From NCBI GenBank assembly GCA_905178155.1, contig CAJINV010000010.1, forward strand, positions 2,118,167 through 2,182,166: a DNA stretch of 64,000 nucleotides, given 5' to 3'. Positions 1 to 10,297 of the stretch are shown in pieces. Position numbers and translations under genes: made by a program. The stretch comes from Amoebophrya sp. A120. Taxonomy: Eukaryota > Sar > Dinophyceae > Syndiniales > Amoebophryaceae. The stretch's first letter is position 1; the number at the start of each line of letters is the position of its first letter. Under the pieces are notes generated by a model that saw nothing but the letters and a program-made list of their open reading frames with translations, made no database searches and was not told the DNA's origin.

Positions 1-830
1 TTTTCACGCTCAGAATCAATTTGCACGGGATAAGCTTCTTGTTGGCTTTCTGGTACTCAGAAATTTCTTGGTCCGTAGCCTGTACAAAAACTCCTTTGCG
101 TGCTTTCAATTCTTTCGCGATAGCTTCCGCCATTTTTGGGTCTTTTTGCTGTTCGGGAGTAAGATTGAAACAAAAATCTTCACTCTCAGCGTCGTGCTCA
201 AAAATCAAATTTGCCACAAATGCACAGAAGTCCACGATCTGAAACGATTTGTCGTCCTTGTATTGGTCGCGCAAAGCGCTTGCCACTTTTTCAATTTGCT
301 GCTCTTCCAACGATCTCAACCGAGTACCCACTCTGTTGCCAGTGGTCCTCTGGTGTGCTTTGATTTGCTTTCTCAGAAGTGCCTGCGTAAGTTCCTTGAT
401 TGCTTCTTTTCGCTTCCCATATGGAATTTTTGTTCCCGGGGAGCCAGGCGATTGTGGCAAAATTTCTGGACAGTCTTCCTTCATTTCACGATAAAGCTCA
501 TTGGTGTAGTTTTTCGTGACTCTAAATCCTTTGTTGGAAATATTAGCACGCTCCATCTGATCCTCGAGGAGAGGAGTGATGGCGTCGCCAGCTGTTCGAC
601 TTTCTTCTACATCAACAGCGCGAGATGCAAACTCATCAAATTCTTTCACATCCGCGACAGTAGTAGCCTCGGCAACTAGCCTGCTGTCGTCTTTCTTCTT
701 TTTCTGTTTCGCGTCCAGGGCTGCAGCCCCCGCGCGATTTTCTTTTTCCTTTTTGCTGTCCTTCTCATCCCCTACCTTGAGCGAATCCGATCTCGGTAGG
801 CCAGAGGCCCCAAGGGTCGGTTTGGATGGG
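1..830 (-). CDS. Copia-type polyprotein, second frame (linker and start of reverse transcriptase), runs off window
   Basis: On the minus strand a frame without stops runs from about 863 to position 1, shifted +1 relative to the upstream Pol frame, which stops at 765. The translation is charged and helical, and its last visible part (a Lys-Lys-Leu-Ile-Pro-Cys-Lys context close to position 1) resembles the entry of a Copia-type reverse transcriptase domain. The RT core itself lies beyond the left edge. The gene order gag-PR-IN-RT is that of Copia elements. The frame change between about 765 and 863 may be a one-base indel in a decaying copy or a recoding site; the window cannot decide. No RT motif is actually visible, so the RT assignment is inference from position and weak similarity. 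Confidence 0.6.
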
Positions 831-3749
831 TGGTTGGCCAGCCTCTTTTTCTTTTTCATTTTCCTTATTTTTCTCATTTTCATTTTTCTCATTTTCCAAA
901 AATTCAGCTTCGCAATTTTCTTTCTCTACCTGAGGTTTTTTCGGGGAGCTTCCCGATAAGTCAGGCTTTGGATTTTGTGGCATATTCAATCGCTGTCGGT
1001 GTCGTAGCAGTTCTTCTTTGGCTTCTGGCTTTTGCTGTTCAAATTTTTCAAGGCGATAGCGATCCGATAGCACCGCGCTAGGGTCGCTTTCATCTTGTTG
1101 GATTTTGTGCGTTCGCTTTGCAATGCGAAGAATACTAGGTGGAAAAGTCATCTGGTCAAGTGTAATACGCTGTCTGATATGTGCGGGATGGATTTTGGAA
1201 TAGAAACCGTTCCTATCGACCACGTGCGTTTTGCTTGTCGCGTGGTGTTCGATGTAAATCACCTTCACAGGTCCTGCCCAACCTTTAGTGACATCACACC
1301 AAATTTCAGCAAAATCTCCAATCTTAACTGCTGCAGCTTCATGGAAAAATTTGCGCGAAGTCTCAGGAATTTTCTCAAGTTCCGCAACATGATTTTTCTC
1401 GCGCTGAAGTGTTTCATGCTGTGAACGGACTAGCATTCGAAATTTGTAAGCTTCTGATGCTGTCGAGCCATCTCTGTATCTCGGCAAAGCTGGACCCTCG
1501 CGGTCCTCCGGAGATTCGTACAGAGGCGGGCTTTTTGCGTACTGAAACTGGTAGGGAGACAATCCCACTAGAACTGTTGTCGGTCGCTCATTTATCGCAG
1601 CTACAGCCTCTTCAACTACCTTTTGCATAACATTCGGCCCATAAATGAGTCGAAGTCTGGCAATAAGCATTTTGATTGTCAAGTGGCGTCGCTCGATGGG
1701 ATTACACCAGTGCGCTGCCACTGGTGCGAAATGCATCTTGCAACCATAGAGCTCACTTTGTTCAACCGCTGCAAGGTTGTAAAATTCCCTTCCTAAATCA
1801 CGCATGAGATTCTTTCCCAAAACACCTCGCTCACGGCAAAGGCGTAAAAAATTTACAGTGTCGTCAGCTGTTGGCGCTGCCTTTTTCAAAACTTTCACAA
1901 CTGAATACTTGGAAAACAAATTCACGCAGTGTAGCGCTGTGAGTTGTTTACTTTCAAGATAGAACGTGTCCAAGGCACGCCATTCCTCAATAGTTTCAAC
2001 TTTGATCCCCCCTTTTTTGTTGTGGTGGAACGGGAGGTGAGTCAAGCGGTTCAGATGCGTTTTGCAATATTCAACCACCAAAGCCTTGGCTGCTTGGCGT
2101 GGATCATGCTTTCGCACAACTTCCCAAACTGTCTGAAAATTTGGATACCCCACGCCATGTGCTAGCTCAGCAACTTTCTCCGCCGTCATTTTCTCAGTGG
2201 GCGGAAGTTTTTCTGCAAATTTTTCCTGTTTTTGTGGAATTTTGGATCCCTGAAAAATCACACGCAGAGGAAAGCGATCGCCACACCCTCGCTGGATTTC
2301 AGGTATAGTTTTTACATCCTCGATCTCCTGCTTGTGCGATTCGCTCACCCAAGCAACATCGATTCGTAGGCCTTTTCCATTTTTATTCTCAAACTCTGGA
2401 AGCCCCCAAGTTGTGCAGGTGTACTGCACCCCCTCAGGATTCAAATCGCGATAGCGATCAACAAGCCTAAACTCTTTCAAAACAGCAGAGCACTCTGCCC
2501 GGTCCGCATCGCGCGTGCCCGGTAGGCCTGCTAAAACAGAATCAAAATCTTTTTCCCCCAAGACATAATCTACATCTCCAACAGCCAAAATCTCTTGCCC
2601 CAAAGACTGTAAGCATTTGCGGAAAGAAGCATCCCACTCATGCGCGTCTTTAGCTCTATTTTGCGCATACACCCCAAGGATTTTCATTGTAGTCAGTCGC
2701 GGCATTCGTAAAACTATTCCTCGACCTTCAGGCAGGTGCGGGGCACAAGAAATCGAACTCTTTTCACACCATGCATCGCGCAGGGCAAGCGCTGCCATGC
2801 CTGCTCTGGCATTCGCAGTACTGTAAAAATATACTTCATATCTCAAGCCTATCCCATGCAAAACTTTCTCTTTCGCCTGTTTTTCCACTTTCTTCGTCAT
2901 CCTAGTTTCACCCAGGAGGACTAGTGGTGGAGAATTTTCGACAAGTGCCCGTAAGTGCTTCGGCCTCGAAGACAGGACTTTTCGTAGCGATTCACCGTCG
3001 TAATAAGTTACCTCTTTGCTAACTAGATCAGGCTTGTCATCAGTAGCAAGACAAGACGCAGGATCTAAAGCTTCAGACAAATCCTCATAGAAATTCTGCA
3101 TTTCTTTGGGGAGTTTTACGGACGGGGTGGACCTAGACGCAAGGCCCACCGGAATAGGAGTAGCCAGGTCGTGTTTCGCGATTTTGTTTTTCGTTTTCTT
3201 CTCTCTTTCTCTCTTTCTTTTTCGTTTTTCTCCTTCCTGCTTATGGCTATAGAGCTGCCCAGCGAGTTTAGCAGCGCCGAGATACTCTTTTGCAGCGAAG
3301 ACAGCCGGACCCATCGTAGTCGACCTCAGCCAATCCTTACTCTCACAAGCCGCATAGTAGTCGGCATCCTGCTCGTAGTAGTCTCCATCCTGCGACCCTT
3401 TGACGTTGGTTCCCATCTTTACGTAGAAGAGATTCTTTTTCTGCAGGATGGGTGTACGCTCTCCATCGGAAAACTCCAAATATTTTTTCTTGAAGTTTAT
3501 GTCTCCGCCTGCAGCTACTAGCGCCCCCACTGACAAAATCGACACATTGGCGCCCTTGATAAAATTGACATTGCGGATTTTGCATCGCTTTTCGCCGATT
3601 CTACCGCATAAAGTTCCAATCTTTGTCGCTATTGCTGGGGTGCCGACTGTGCGAAATGGTCGATAAATTTCCTCGGTATTCTTTAGGAATTTTTCTTCCG
3701 CTGCGATGTGGGCCGTGGTTCCACTATCGAGTAAAAAACTTACAGTCAC
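765..3749 (-). CDS. Copia-type Pol: aspartic protease, EEP endonuclease-like domain, integrase
   Basis: 994 codons. Residues 5-100 look like a retroviral-type aspartic protease (D-S-G-T at 8-11). Residues about 265-500 read as an endonuclease/exonuclease/phosphatase domain: Glu281 in a G-E-T-R context, a beta strand before Y-A-Q-N at about 361, G-D-V-D at 391-394 where family members have G-D-x-N, an R-I-D at 462-464, and G-D-R-F-P at about 490 where members have S-D-H. Residues about 585-745 are a DDE integrase core (Asp594, Asp651, Glu686). The first codon in this frame is GTG inside the end of gag, a 26-nt overlap with a +1 offset, so synthesis by frameshifting from gag is likely. The EEP Asn-to-Asp and His-to-Arg changes may mean weak or lost catalysis. 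An EEP domain in an element that also has an integrase is unexpected. Confidence 0.8.
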   Translation of the reverse strand: MTVSFLLDSGTTAHIAAEEKFLKNTEEIYRPFRTVGTPAIATKIGTLCGRIGEKRCKIRNVNFIKGANVSILSVGALVAAGGDINFKKKYLEFSDGERTPILQKKNLFYVKMGTNVKGSQDGDYYEQDADYYAACESKDWLRSTTMGPAVFAAKEYLGAAKLAGQLYSHKQEGEKRKRKREREKKTKNKIAKHDLATPIPVGLASRSTPSVKLPKEMQNFYEDLSEALDPASCLATDDKPDLVSKEVTYYDGESLRKVLSSRPKHLRALVENSPPLVLLGETRMTKKVEKQAKEKVLHGIGLRYEVYFYSTANARAGMAALALRDAWCEKSSISCAPHLPEGRGIVLRMPRLTTMKILGVYAQNRAKDAHEWDASFRKCLQSLGQEILAVGDVDYVLGEKDFDSVLAGLPGTRDADRAECSAVLKEFRLVDRYRDLNPEGVQYTCTTWGLPEFENKNGKGLRIDVAWVSESHKQEIEDVKTIPEIQRGCGDRFPLRVIFQGSKIPQKQEKFAEKLPPTEKMTAEKVAELAHGVGYPNFQTVWEVVRKHDPRQAAKALVVEYCKTHLNRLTHLPFHHNKKGGIKVETIEEWRALDTFYLESKQLTALHCVNLFSKYSVVKVLKKAAPTADDTVNFLRLCRERGVLGKNLMRDLGREFYNLAAVEQSELYGCKMHFAPVAAHWCNPIERRHLTIKMLIARLRLIYGPNVMQKVVEEAVAAINERPTTVLVGLSPYQFQYAKSPPLYESPEDREGPALPRYRDGSTASEAYKFRMLVRSQHETLQREKNHVAELEKIPETSRKFFHEAAAVKIGDFAEIWCDVTKGWAGPVKVIYIEHHATSKTHVVDRNGFYSKIHPAHIRQRITLDQMTFPPSILRIAKRTHKIQQDESDPSAVLSDRYRLEKFEQQKPEAKEELLRHRQRLNMPQNPKPDLSGSSPKKPQVEKENCEAEFLENEKNENEKNKENEKEKEAGQPPIQTDPWGLWPTEIGFAQGRG

Positions 3750-6549
3750 TACGCCGTCTTCTTCTTGTTCCTCGTTCCTTCGCGAAGAAAGCCTGTTCGA
3801 TTTCTGTCAAAAAGAAAGTCCGTTCCGAGGACGAAGACTTTTTGCGTTTCTTCGTTTTGTCTTTCTTCTCGCCATCGCCGTAGTGCGACTTCTCCTTCTC
3901 GTCTTCGCCGTAGTACGTTTTTCCTTTTTCGTGCTTGCCTTTGCCTTTGTCCTTGTCTTTTCGCGGCTGCTGCCAAGAATTCCAATGACCATTGTGCGGC
4001 TGCCAAGAATTCCAATGACCATTGTGCTGCTGCCAAGAATTCCAATGGCCATTTTCCTGGTGCCTGTTCTCCCCTGCTTCGTTGTTCCAGTTCTTCGCTG
4101 GGTACGGCGTGGGGCTGAAATTATAGCTATACTCTCCACCTTTTCCGTCCTTTCCGTATTTGCCTTTTCCTTTGCCATCTTTGTCGCCGGCAAAGTAACT
4201 GGCACGCTTGTCGTTCTTCTTTTTCTTTTTCCGGCTTTCTCCGTTGTCGCTGTCATCGGAAGACTCTTCATCTTTCTTTTTTAAAAGTAAGTCCGCATCT
4301 GCAGCAGCACTGGCGAAATCCACAGGCTCCGTCGCTCTTCTCGCCACGATAGCACTGAGGAAGTCGCTATTGCATATCTCTTTGAGAGTTCGAACTTGTT
4401 CCGTGCCCGTCAATTTTAATTGGGAGGCGCGTCGCTCGAACTTCTGTAGAAAAGTTGTACTATTTTCCGACTTCTTTTGTGGCGCCGCCCGCAAAAGTGC
4501 CGCTGCACTTTCCTTACCCTCGTAAAGGCCCACGCACTGAGCCCGAATACTCTTGAATTTTTGCGCAGAACCCCGCAGCTTTCCGCTTTTCATTGCGGTG
4601 TCTCTCAGAGTACAAAATCGCGCTTTTACTACTGCAGACTGGATGCGATCATCAAGATGCCTCAACAGCGAATAAAGCGAAGCCCTTCGCCGTTGTCGAT
4701 GCATCCACGTCGAAAAAGGTTCGGACTGTCCTTCGCGCCAAGCTTGGATGTTGGAAATTTTGTCTCGATTTTTCTTTTTGTCTTTCTTGTGCTTCTTCTT
4801 TTCTTTTTTCATTTTCTTATCATTTTTGCTCTTCCTGCCCTTTTTCTTGTCATTTTTCTTCTTCTTCTTCTTCTTCTTTTTGTCAGCCTGCGAGCTGCTG
4901 CCGCTGCTGCTGCTGCTCGAACTGCTGCTGCTGCTGGTGCTCGGCTCATCATCATTTTCACTCGAACTCGAACTACTGCTCGAGCTACTGCTGCTGCTGT
5001 CGGAACTGTCGCCGTCGGACGGCGGCCCGTCCTTTTCTTTTCCCTTTTTCCTATTTTTCTTGTTCTTATTTCCACCAGAGCGTTTGCAATTTTTGTCGCC
5101 GTCGTCTTTGTCTCCCCCGCCGGGGTGCGAATTTTTCTTGCCATCTCCGGGGCCCTGTTGCAGCTGTCCCGCGTCGGTATTTTGGTGCTTCCCAGAACTA
5201 TTTTGTTGGTAAGAATGCATGCATCCACCCGGATTCTGCGCCTGAGTAAAATCTTGCCCGATCTGGAAACTATCTATTTGCATCGCCATCATACTGGAAT
5301 CAGCATCAAATTTCTGCTCCCCAGCATCAAATTTGTATTCGCCGATACTAGCACCATGCTCCAAAGTTCCCCGATGATCTTGAGCCTGGTGCTGGGGGGT
5401 GGAAAATAAATTTCGCCGCTGTTGCAGCATCGAGCTCGGCGCTTGCGGTGCTGCTGCTGCTGTTCTTGTCCCGAAGTCGATGCGGTAGCACTTTCCGTCG
5501 GACCCAAGAGCGAAGGAGTGCTGGACAGGTTGAGCTTCAATTATCGGCTGTTCCGGGTCCACCAGCGAGATACTATTTCTCTGCTTCGAAGCCTGTTGCT
5601 GCTGCAACTGCTGCGGTTGCTGCGTATCAGGAGCAGTCGCAGTGGTTGCGTCTGTAGTTGCAATTGCTGCTGCTGGTGCAGCAGTAATTGAAGTTGTTGC
5701 TGCTGGCGCAGTAGTAGTCGAAGTTGTTACTGCTGGCGCACTGGTAGTCGAAGTTGCTGCCGCTGGCACAGTAGTAATCGAAGTTGCTACTACTGGCGCC
5801 GCTTTTGCAATTGCTGTGGTGTCCGCGGGTGCTGCTGCTGCCGTGGCGTCACCACTGGACTCCGCTCGGTCAGGATTTCTTTTGTAATTCCCGTCCACAC
5901 CAAGGACATACCTTAATCGGTGTTCTTCGTGCGAATACTGCTGGCCGCCCATATTCGCGGCCACTGCCTCCATTTTTCGCGTTTCCTCTTCTTGTTTTTG
6001 TTTCTGCCGCTGCTGCTCCGCCGCTCGTCTTGCTTCTGCCTCCGCTGCCTTCCTTTCTGCCTCTTGTTGCTCGGCTTCCTCTCTTTCCCGGGTCCTCTTC
6101 GCTTCTTCCCGGGCCTGGTGTTCCAGGTGTGCACGCAACTCAGCGGCGTCGCGTTGCTGTTTCTCCTTTCTCAGTTTTCCCGCTGCTGCTGCTCGCTCGC
6201 GCTCTGCTGCAGCGGCTTCACGCTGCTGCTTCCGCTCGTGCTCTTCTCTGGCCGCTTGTCGCGCTAGTTCTTCCCGGTCTTGTTCCGCGACCTGCCGGCG
6301 TCGCTCCGCTTCTTCTTCCGCGGCTGTGCGTCCCCACGAATACTCGCACACATCCCCATCGTCCGGATTGGCCAGGGGCGTAGGCACGCCGGGATCGTTG
6401 GACCAACCCGCCGGGGATGATGTTTTTGCGGTCAAGCAATGCGCGAGCGTCGGCATTTTTGCAACGTAGTTTTTGTGTTGCGCGAGAGCGCAGAAACGAT
6501 AACGATTTTTCAAAAAAGTAACGTCGTGGGAATGCGATAGGAAAGACAA
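3724..6549 (-). CDS. Copia-type Gag
   Basis: 941 codons from an ATG at 6549. The N-terminal third is an Arg/Glu/Ala coiled coil, followed by Ala/Thr-rich and Gln-rich low complexity and a Ser/Lys tract. A folded segment near residues 630-790, with a W-R-E-G-Q-S-E-P-F start, resembles a retrotransposon gag capsid domain. No CCHC zinc knuckle is present; three tandem copies of an N-G-H-W-N-S-W-Q motif and Lys-rich segments near the C terminus could serve nucleic acid binding instead (inference). It is followed by the overlapping Pol frame and is probably read from a single element transcript on the minus strand. Confidence 0.75.
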   Translation of the reverse strand: MSFLSHSHDVTFLKNRYRFCALAQHKNYVAKMPTLAHCLTAKTSSPAGWSNDPGVPTPLANPDDGDVCEYSWGRTAAEEEAERRRQVAEQDREELARQAAREEHERKQQREAAAAERERAAAAGKLRKEKQQRDAAELRAHLEHQAREEAKRTREREEAEQQEAERKAAEAEARRAAEQQRQKQKQEEETRKMEAVAANMGGQQYSHEEHRLRYVLGVDGNYKRNPDRAESSGDATAAAAPADTTAIAKAAPVVATSITTVPAAATSTTSAPAVTTSTTTAPAATTSITAAPAAAIATTDATTATAPDTQQPQQLQQQQASKQRNSISLVDPEQPIIEAQPVQHSFALGSDGKCYRIDFGTRTAAAAPQAPSSMLQQRRNLFSTPQHQAQDHRGTLEHGASIGEYKFDAGEQKFDADSSMMAMQIDSFQIGQDFTQAQNPGGCMHSYQQNSSGKHQNTDAGQLQQGPGDGKKNSHPGGGDKDDGDKNCKRSGGNKNKKNRKKGKEKDGPPSDGDSSDSSSSSSSSSSSSSENDDEPSTSSSSSSSSSSSGSSSQADKKKKKKKKKNDKKKGRKSKNDKKMKKEKKKHKKDKKKNRDKISNIQAWREGQSEPFSTWMHRQRRRASLYSLLRHLDDRIQSAVVKARFCTLRDTAMKSGKLRGSAQKFKSIRAQCVGLYEGKESAAALLRAAPQKKSENSTTFLQKFERRASQLKLTGTEQVRTLKEICNSDFLSAIVARRATEPVDFASAAADADLLLKKKDEESSDDSDNGESRKKKKKNDKRASYFAGDKDGKGKGKYGKDGKGGEYSYNFSPTPYPAKNWNNEAGENRHQENGHWNSWQQHNGHWNSWQPHNGHWNSWQQPRKDKDKGKGKHEKGKTYYGEDEKEKSHYGDGEKKDKTKKRKKSSSSERTFFLTEIEQAFFAKERGTRRRRRSDCKFFTR
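3964..4055 (-). repeat. Triplicated NGHWNSWQ-coding repeat in gag
   Basis: Three near-identical 30-bp tandem units encode Asn-Gly-His-Trp-Asn-Ser-Trp-Gln followed by a basic tract. They lie where many Gag proteins carry a zinc knuckle. Confidence 0.85.
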
Positions 6550-8283
6550 AAACGCTTAGCTTTTTCAGCGCGTAAAACTGGATATCTCGGCAATAGGCCA
6601 GTCGGAGGGGTTTGGTAGTGTGTGCGCCCGCTTTCTGGCTACTAGGCGCGTCTCAGCTAGAAAAAAAATTAGCGTCGATAGTTTTTAAGCGTAAACGGTG
6701 AGAACAGATTTTTCGTAGTTCTTGTAGCTTTTCCGGTGGCCAAAGCTGAAAAAATTCTAAACCCTGTCGCCGTTGTCTTGCGGCGGTCCAAGTTAAAAAA
6801 AAATAAAAATAAGATCTGTTTTCCCGCGTCAAGGTATGGTAATCATTTTTTAAAACGAGATACCAAGTGGCAGTGATCGGTTGCAAAAAATTGCATGGAA
6901 AGACTTAGGTCGCGCGAGTGCAGGCAATATGGAAAGCATTTACGCCGGTAGCAGTGTGCATGTGTAATCTGAAACAAGTGCAATTCTTTTCCCGGTTGAT
7001 ATGTGGACAGTTGGCCTCTATGCATCTAAATGCTTCCTGTTCGTAGTGCGATCGCGTTTGTGCAAAAAAAAATTGTGGTCAGGAGCTATACCCTAGAAGC
7101 TGAAAACTAAAAAAAAAATGTAGTCGCTATCGAATGCAAGAGTATTCGGCTTATAATGCAGGTCTCGCCGTTTTTCCAGGATTTTGCTTGAAAATACCTG
7201 GAAGGTAAAAAATCTACGCTAAAGCTCCAGCAAAAATCTCTTTGAAATGACTACAGCTATTGCGCTTTTTTGTTAAGGTGCTTGCGACCTGCTAAGCAAG
7301 TAGATAAAAAAAAAATTGTCTGTCGCTTAAAAAATTCTTTGGCGCTAGTGGAAACGGTTTGGGCTCATACCTCTGTGGCTAATCCCGAGCCAAAGCAGAC
7401 GAATGCTGAACACTATAAACCACCAGAATGCAATGCAAATATAGCAGAGCATTTATGTTCTTATTACAGTTGGAACTTGCCAGCTTGTCATGCAAATTGT
7501 ATGACTCAAGGCCTGTGGAGTACATTGCGTCCGTGGGAATTCCATTCGTCAGCATCTTCATAGAATTTGTAATGCTGTTTGCGATTTCATGACTGGATTT
7601 GTAATGCTGTTTATCTCTTTGTGTTCTTGTTTTGTTGTTGTGTTGAGATCTTTATAACATTGAGACTTTATCACTCTGGATCGAGTGTTGAGCATTTTAT
7701 CGTTGGAGCGTGAGCATATGCTGACAGGTTTCGACATGAAAAACCTTCCCCGCATGCTATGGCCCCGCCAGGGCCCCCGCCAGGGTCGGCCCCTTGGGAG
7801 CCCCAAATCGGGCCCATAGCATGCGGATTGGCTTTTTGCTTTTGGCGGACTTTGTTTTTTTTTGTTTTTTTTATTAAAATGCCGCATCTTCTGGCCATAA
7901 GTCCGCCTCTGAAGTGGCGGATTTTGGTGGCGTCTTTTGCGGGGCCCGAATGTAAGCCAAAATGGGGCCCATACTGTGCGGATTCGCTGTTTTTTTCGGA
8001 TTGTTGCTTTTCGGGCCCCCCTTTCTGGGCGCCCCAAACCGCTAGAAACTAAGGCGGTGGGCGCCTCAGAAGGGCGCCCCTTTTGCCGGCTCCCCTGCGT
8101 CGTTTTATCGAGCGGGAGTCGATAGCTTTCGACCGAGCTTGTTTGACGGCAAAGCCCCGCCCGCTTGATAATTGAAAATTTTTTATGTCCAAAAACACTT
8201 CCGCCCGCTTGATAACTGCCGGGCGTTTTGCTGTCTGACTGGCAAAAAAACCGCTAGGATAGAACGTTCGTGACCTCACTACA
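6550..8283 (-). mobile_element. Putative 5' LTR and leader of the Copia-type element
   Basis: No coding sequence is supported here. The right limit at 8283 is a clean junction: sequence to its right is the inner part of an A-family introner, and on the minus strand the element would begin TGTAGTGAGG, as LTRs begin with TG. The 5 bp next to the junction (TACAA, 8284-8288) is the expected target duplication. The LTR end, primer binding site and second LTR could not be located; the second LTR is outside the window. Confidence 0.55.
7750..7826. repeat. GC-rich inverted repeat (18-bp arms)
   Basis: Arms at 7750-7767 and 7809-7826 are nearly perfect reverse complements around CATGCTATGG. A diverged direct copy of the right arm and its T-rich flank follows at about 7960-8020. 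Confidence 0.7.
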
Positions 8284-8395
8284 TACAAATTTCCTCAGCA
8301 TGAGAAATGAAATTTGTAATGCAGATTTGCCTTGGGAACAAGATTTGTAATGCAAGACCTGCATTTATACGAGTACGATACTTTTGCACAGGATA
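8284..8395. mobile_element. Introner family A, left part lost
   Basis: Only the right portion of an A element remains, ending in GATACTTTTGCACAGGATA and followed by TSD copy TCCTG. Its left arm is replaced by the retrotransposon junction at 8283. It follows REP exon 3. Confidence 0.85.
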
Positions 8396-10297
8396 TCCTG
8401 CAGAACTAGTAGTTTCTTTGTCATCGAAGAGTGATAAGTTTCCGTCGTTCAGACTTTGGAACTCCAAGTACCGACTCACCCCGGTTTGCTATCCTGAGTA
8501 AAAGCGTCCCCACATCACCACGGAGTCAAGATGGGAAACCTGCTAGACAAATCGGCCAACTTTGGTTGATTCGCATGACAAATTTGTCCTCGTAGCGTTA
8601 TCCTGTTTAGCCAGTTCAGCAGCATCACAGATCTAGCATATCATGCTACTTCTAGCATCACACATCCCAAAACACGACTAGAAATCGCTTCTCATGGGGC
8701 TTTGCATGAGAAACTTTCTTGGCATGCAAATTTCTTGCATGACAGCTCTGGGGTGGGGATGTTTATACTCGGAATATTTGCAGAAACAGCTCCACCAACG
8801 AACTGTTCGTGAACATGCAGCGAGGAAGGAGGTCCAGGGAGAACTTGTTTTTCAGCTTCCGGAGTTTCTCCAGTTCGTTTTCAAAACCAACATCTGCTTC
8901 CCCGATCTTCGTGTTGTTGCCTACACCATCAGCGGCGCTTGAGGTGCTACTGCTAGTAGTTTGCTCAGGCTGCTTTTGCTGACCTTCGCAAGACGCTGTC
9001 GTTCCATTTTTCGAGTTCTTATTCTTTTTTCCCTCAATGGAATAAAAATGCCCAAAGGGATTCCAGGTAAATTTCCGGTTCCGGCACAGCTTGTGGTTGG
9101 TGTGAAGCAGCTTCTGTCTCCGTAAATTCGGGTTGTCGTGCCATAATTTTTCTTCTACTTGTTTCTTGTCGTCTTTGTTCTTTTCTACAAGTAATTCTAC
9201 CGTCGTGGCTCCACCTGTTTGGTTTCTTTTTAGCTCGTCTTGAAGATCTTCCCCATTGCCTTCATCCACGACTTTGATGTCTGTGCTGGCTCCACCGTCT
9301 GCAGCAGTAGATGAAAATCTACTTCCCGTGGTCCTCGTCGTGGTCTTCGTGCCATATCCTGAGTAAAAACGTACCCACCCCATAGTCAAGATGGGGATTT
9401 CGCAACACAAACCTAGAACTTTTGGGAGTCACGCATCACAAGTTGCAGTCCGTAGTGTAGTGCAGGTTCGCAAGGGAAGCCGCATAACAAATCCGTCTCC
9501 TTATCCTGTTTACAGCATTACAAGTTCCAAAACACGATGGGCAATGTCTCTCATGGGGATGCGCATTACAAATGCTCTTGTGCTTGCAAATCTGCATGAC
9601 AACTCTGGGGTGGGGATGTTTTTACATATGATATGCCAGCATCTTTGCTCATCTCCGTTAGTATTTTCTCGCTACTCGGCGTTCTTGTGGAAACCGAGGA
9701 CCTAGTCGTGTTGCTGGGGGAGATCACTGGGCCTGGGACTATTTGCTTTGTTGATGTTGAAAATCCTTCAACATCTCCAGCAGCTGCAGAAGTGTTGATG
9801 TCGTTATTCCCCGACGCTCCTGCCTCCACCGCTGTCGCGGCTGAAGAATCTTTCGCCGGTGCTGCTGGCAGATAGCTGACGTCGTACCGGTAGGCAGAGT
9901 GCGAGAAGAAAGAGGCGAAATTCCGAATCGGCTCCTCTTGCGTGATAATCTCGTCGTTGTTCTCGCGCTGTTCGTGAAGATCTTCATTTCTCTTTTTATC
10001 GACATCCTCGGCACGACGGGCACCGTTTTGTTCTATACTCGCTGACGCTGACGCTGCTCCTGATGTAGTTCCTGCATGAGAATAAATCGAAATCGTCTTC
10101 GTCTTTGCCCACTCTTCCAGCTGTGTCAGGTTCAAGGTCGCCCATGCACCCCCATAAACCGCGTTCGGGTCCAGATGGAGCACCTTCTTCCCCGCTCGCC
10201 CCAGGGCGGCGGCCAACAGACAGTTTGGCAGCCCGGTGCCAACCAGGATGACGTCCACATCCTTTTCCTTCTCCGTGAAGGACGGCGGGGCGGACAT
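8396..10297 (-). CDS. Rab escort protein (REP/CHM), 5' portion, interrupted by retrotransposon
   Basis: Exons 10297-9634, 9349-8777 and 8484-8396 join to 1326 nt (442 codons) without a stop. Residues about 14-60 match the GDI/REP N terminus, with a G-T-G-L-P dinucleotide-fold loop, K-K-V-L-H-L-D and Y-G-G-A-W; the Gly-Ala-Trp form favours REP over GDI. The third exon carries V-S-R-Y-L-E-F-Q, the conserved GDI/REP segment. REP presents newly made Rab proteins to geranylgeranyl transferase, and Rab11 is the next gene upstream. The family normally has about 250 more residues; here coding stops at an A introner split by the Copia insertion, so the rest is either beyond the window or lost. Long Ser/Thr/Asn-rich inserts separate the conserved blocks. 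Both complete introns are C introners. Confidence 0.85.
8490..8776. mobile_element. Introner family C in REP
   Basis: 287 bp, TATCCTGAGTAAAAGCG at the left and its complement at the right; perfect TSD TTTGC. Removal with one TSD joins L-F-L-Q to T-G-V-S-R in frame. Confidence 0.9.
9355..9633. mobile_element. Introner family C in REP
   Basis: 279 bp, ends TATCCTGAGTAAAAACG and its complement; perfect TSD TGCCA. Exact excision keeps the REP frame. Confidence 0.9.

Noticed and set aside
4477-5409. Long plus-strand frames over the gag gene
   Set aside because: They are antisense shadows of Lys, Ser, Gln and Ala repeats in gag, giving Phe/Leu/Cys-rich nonsense.
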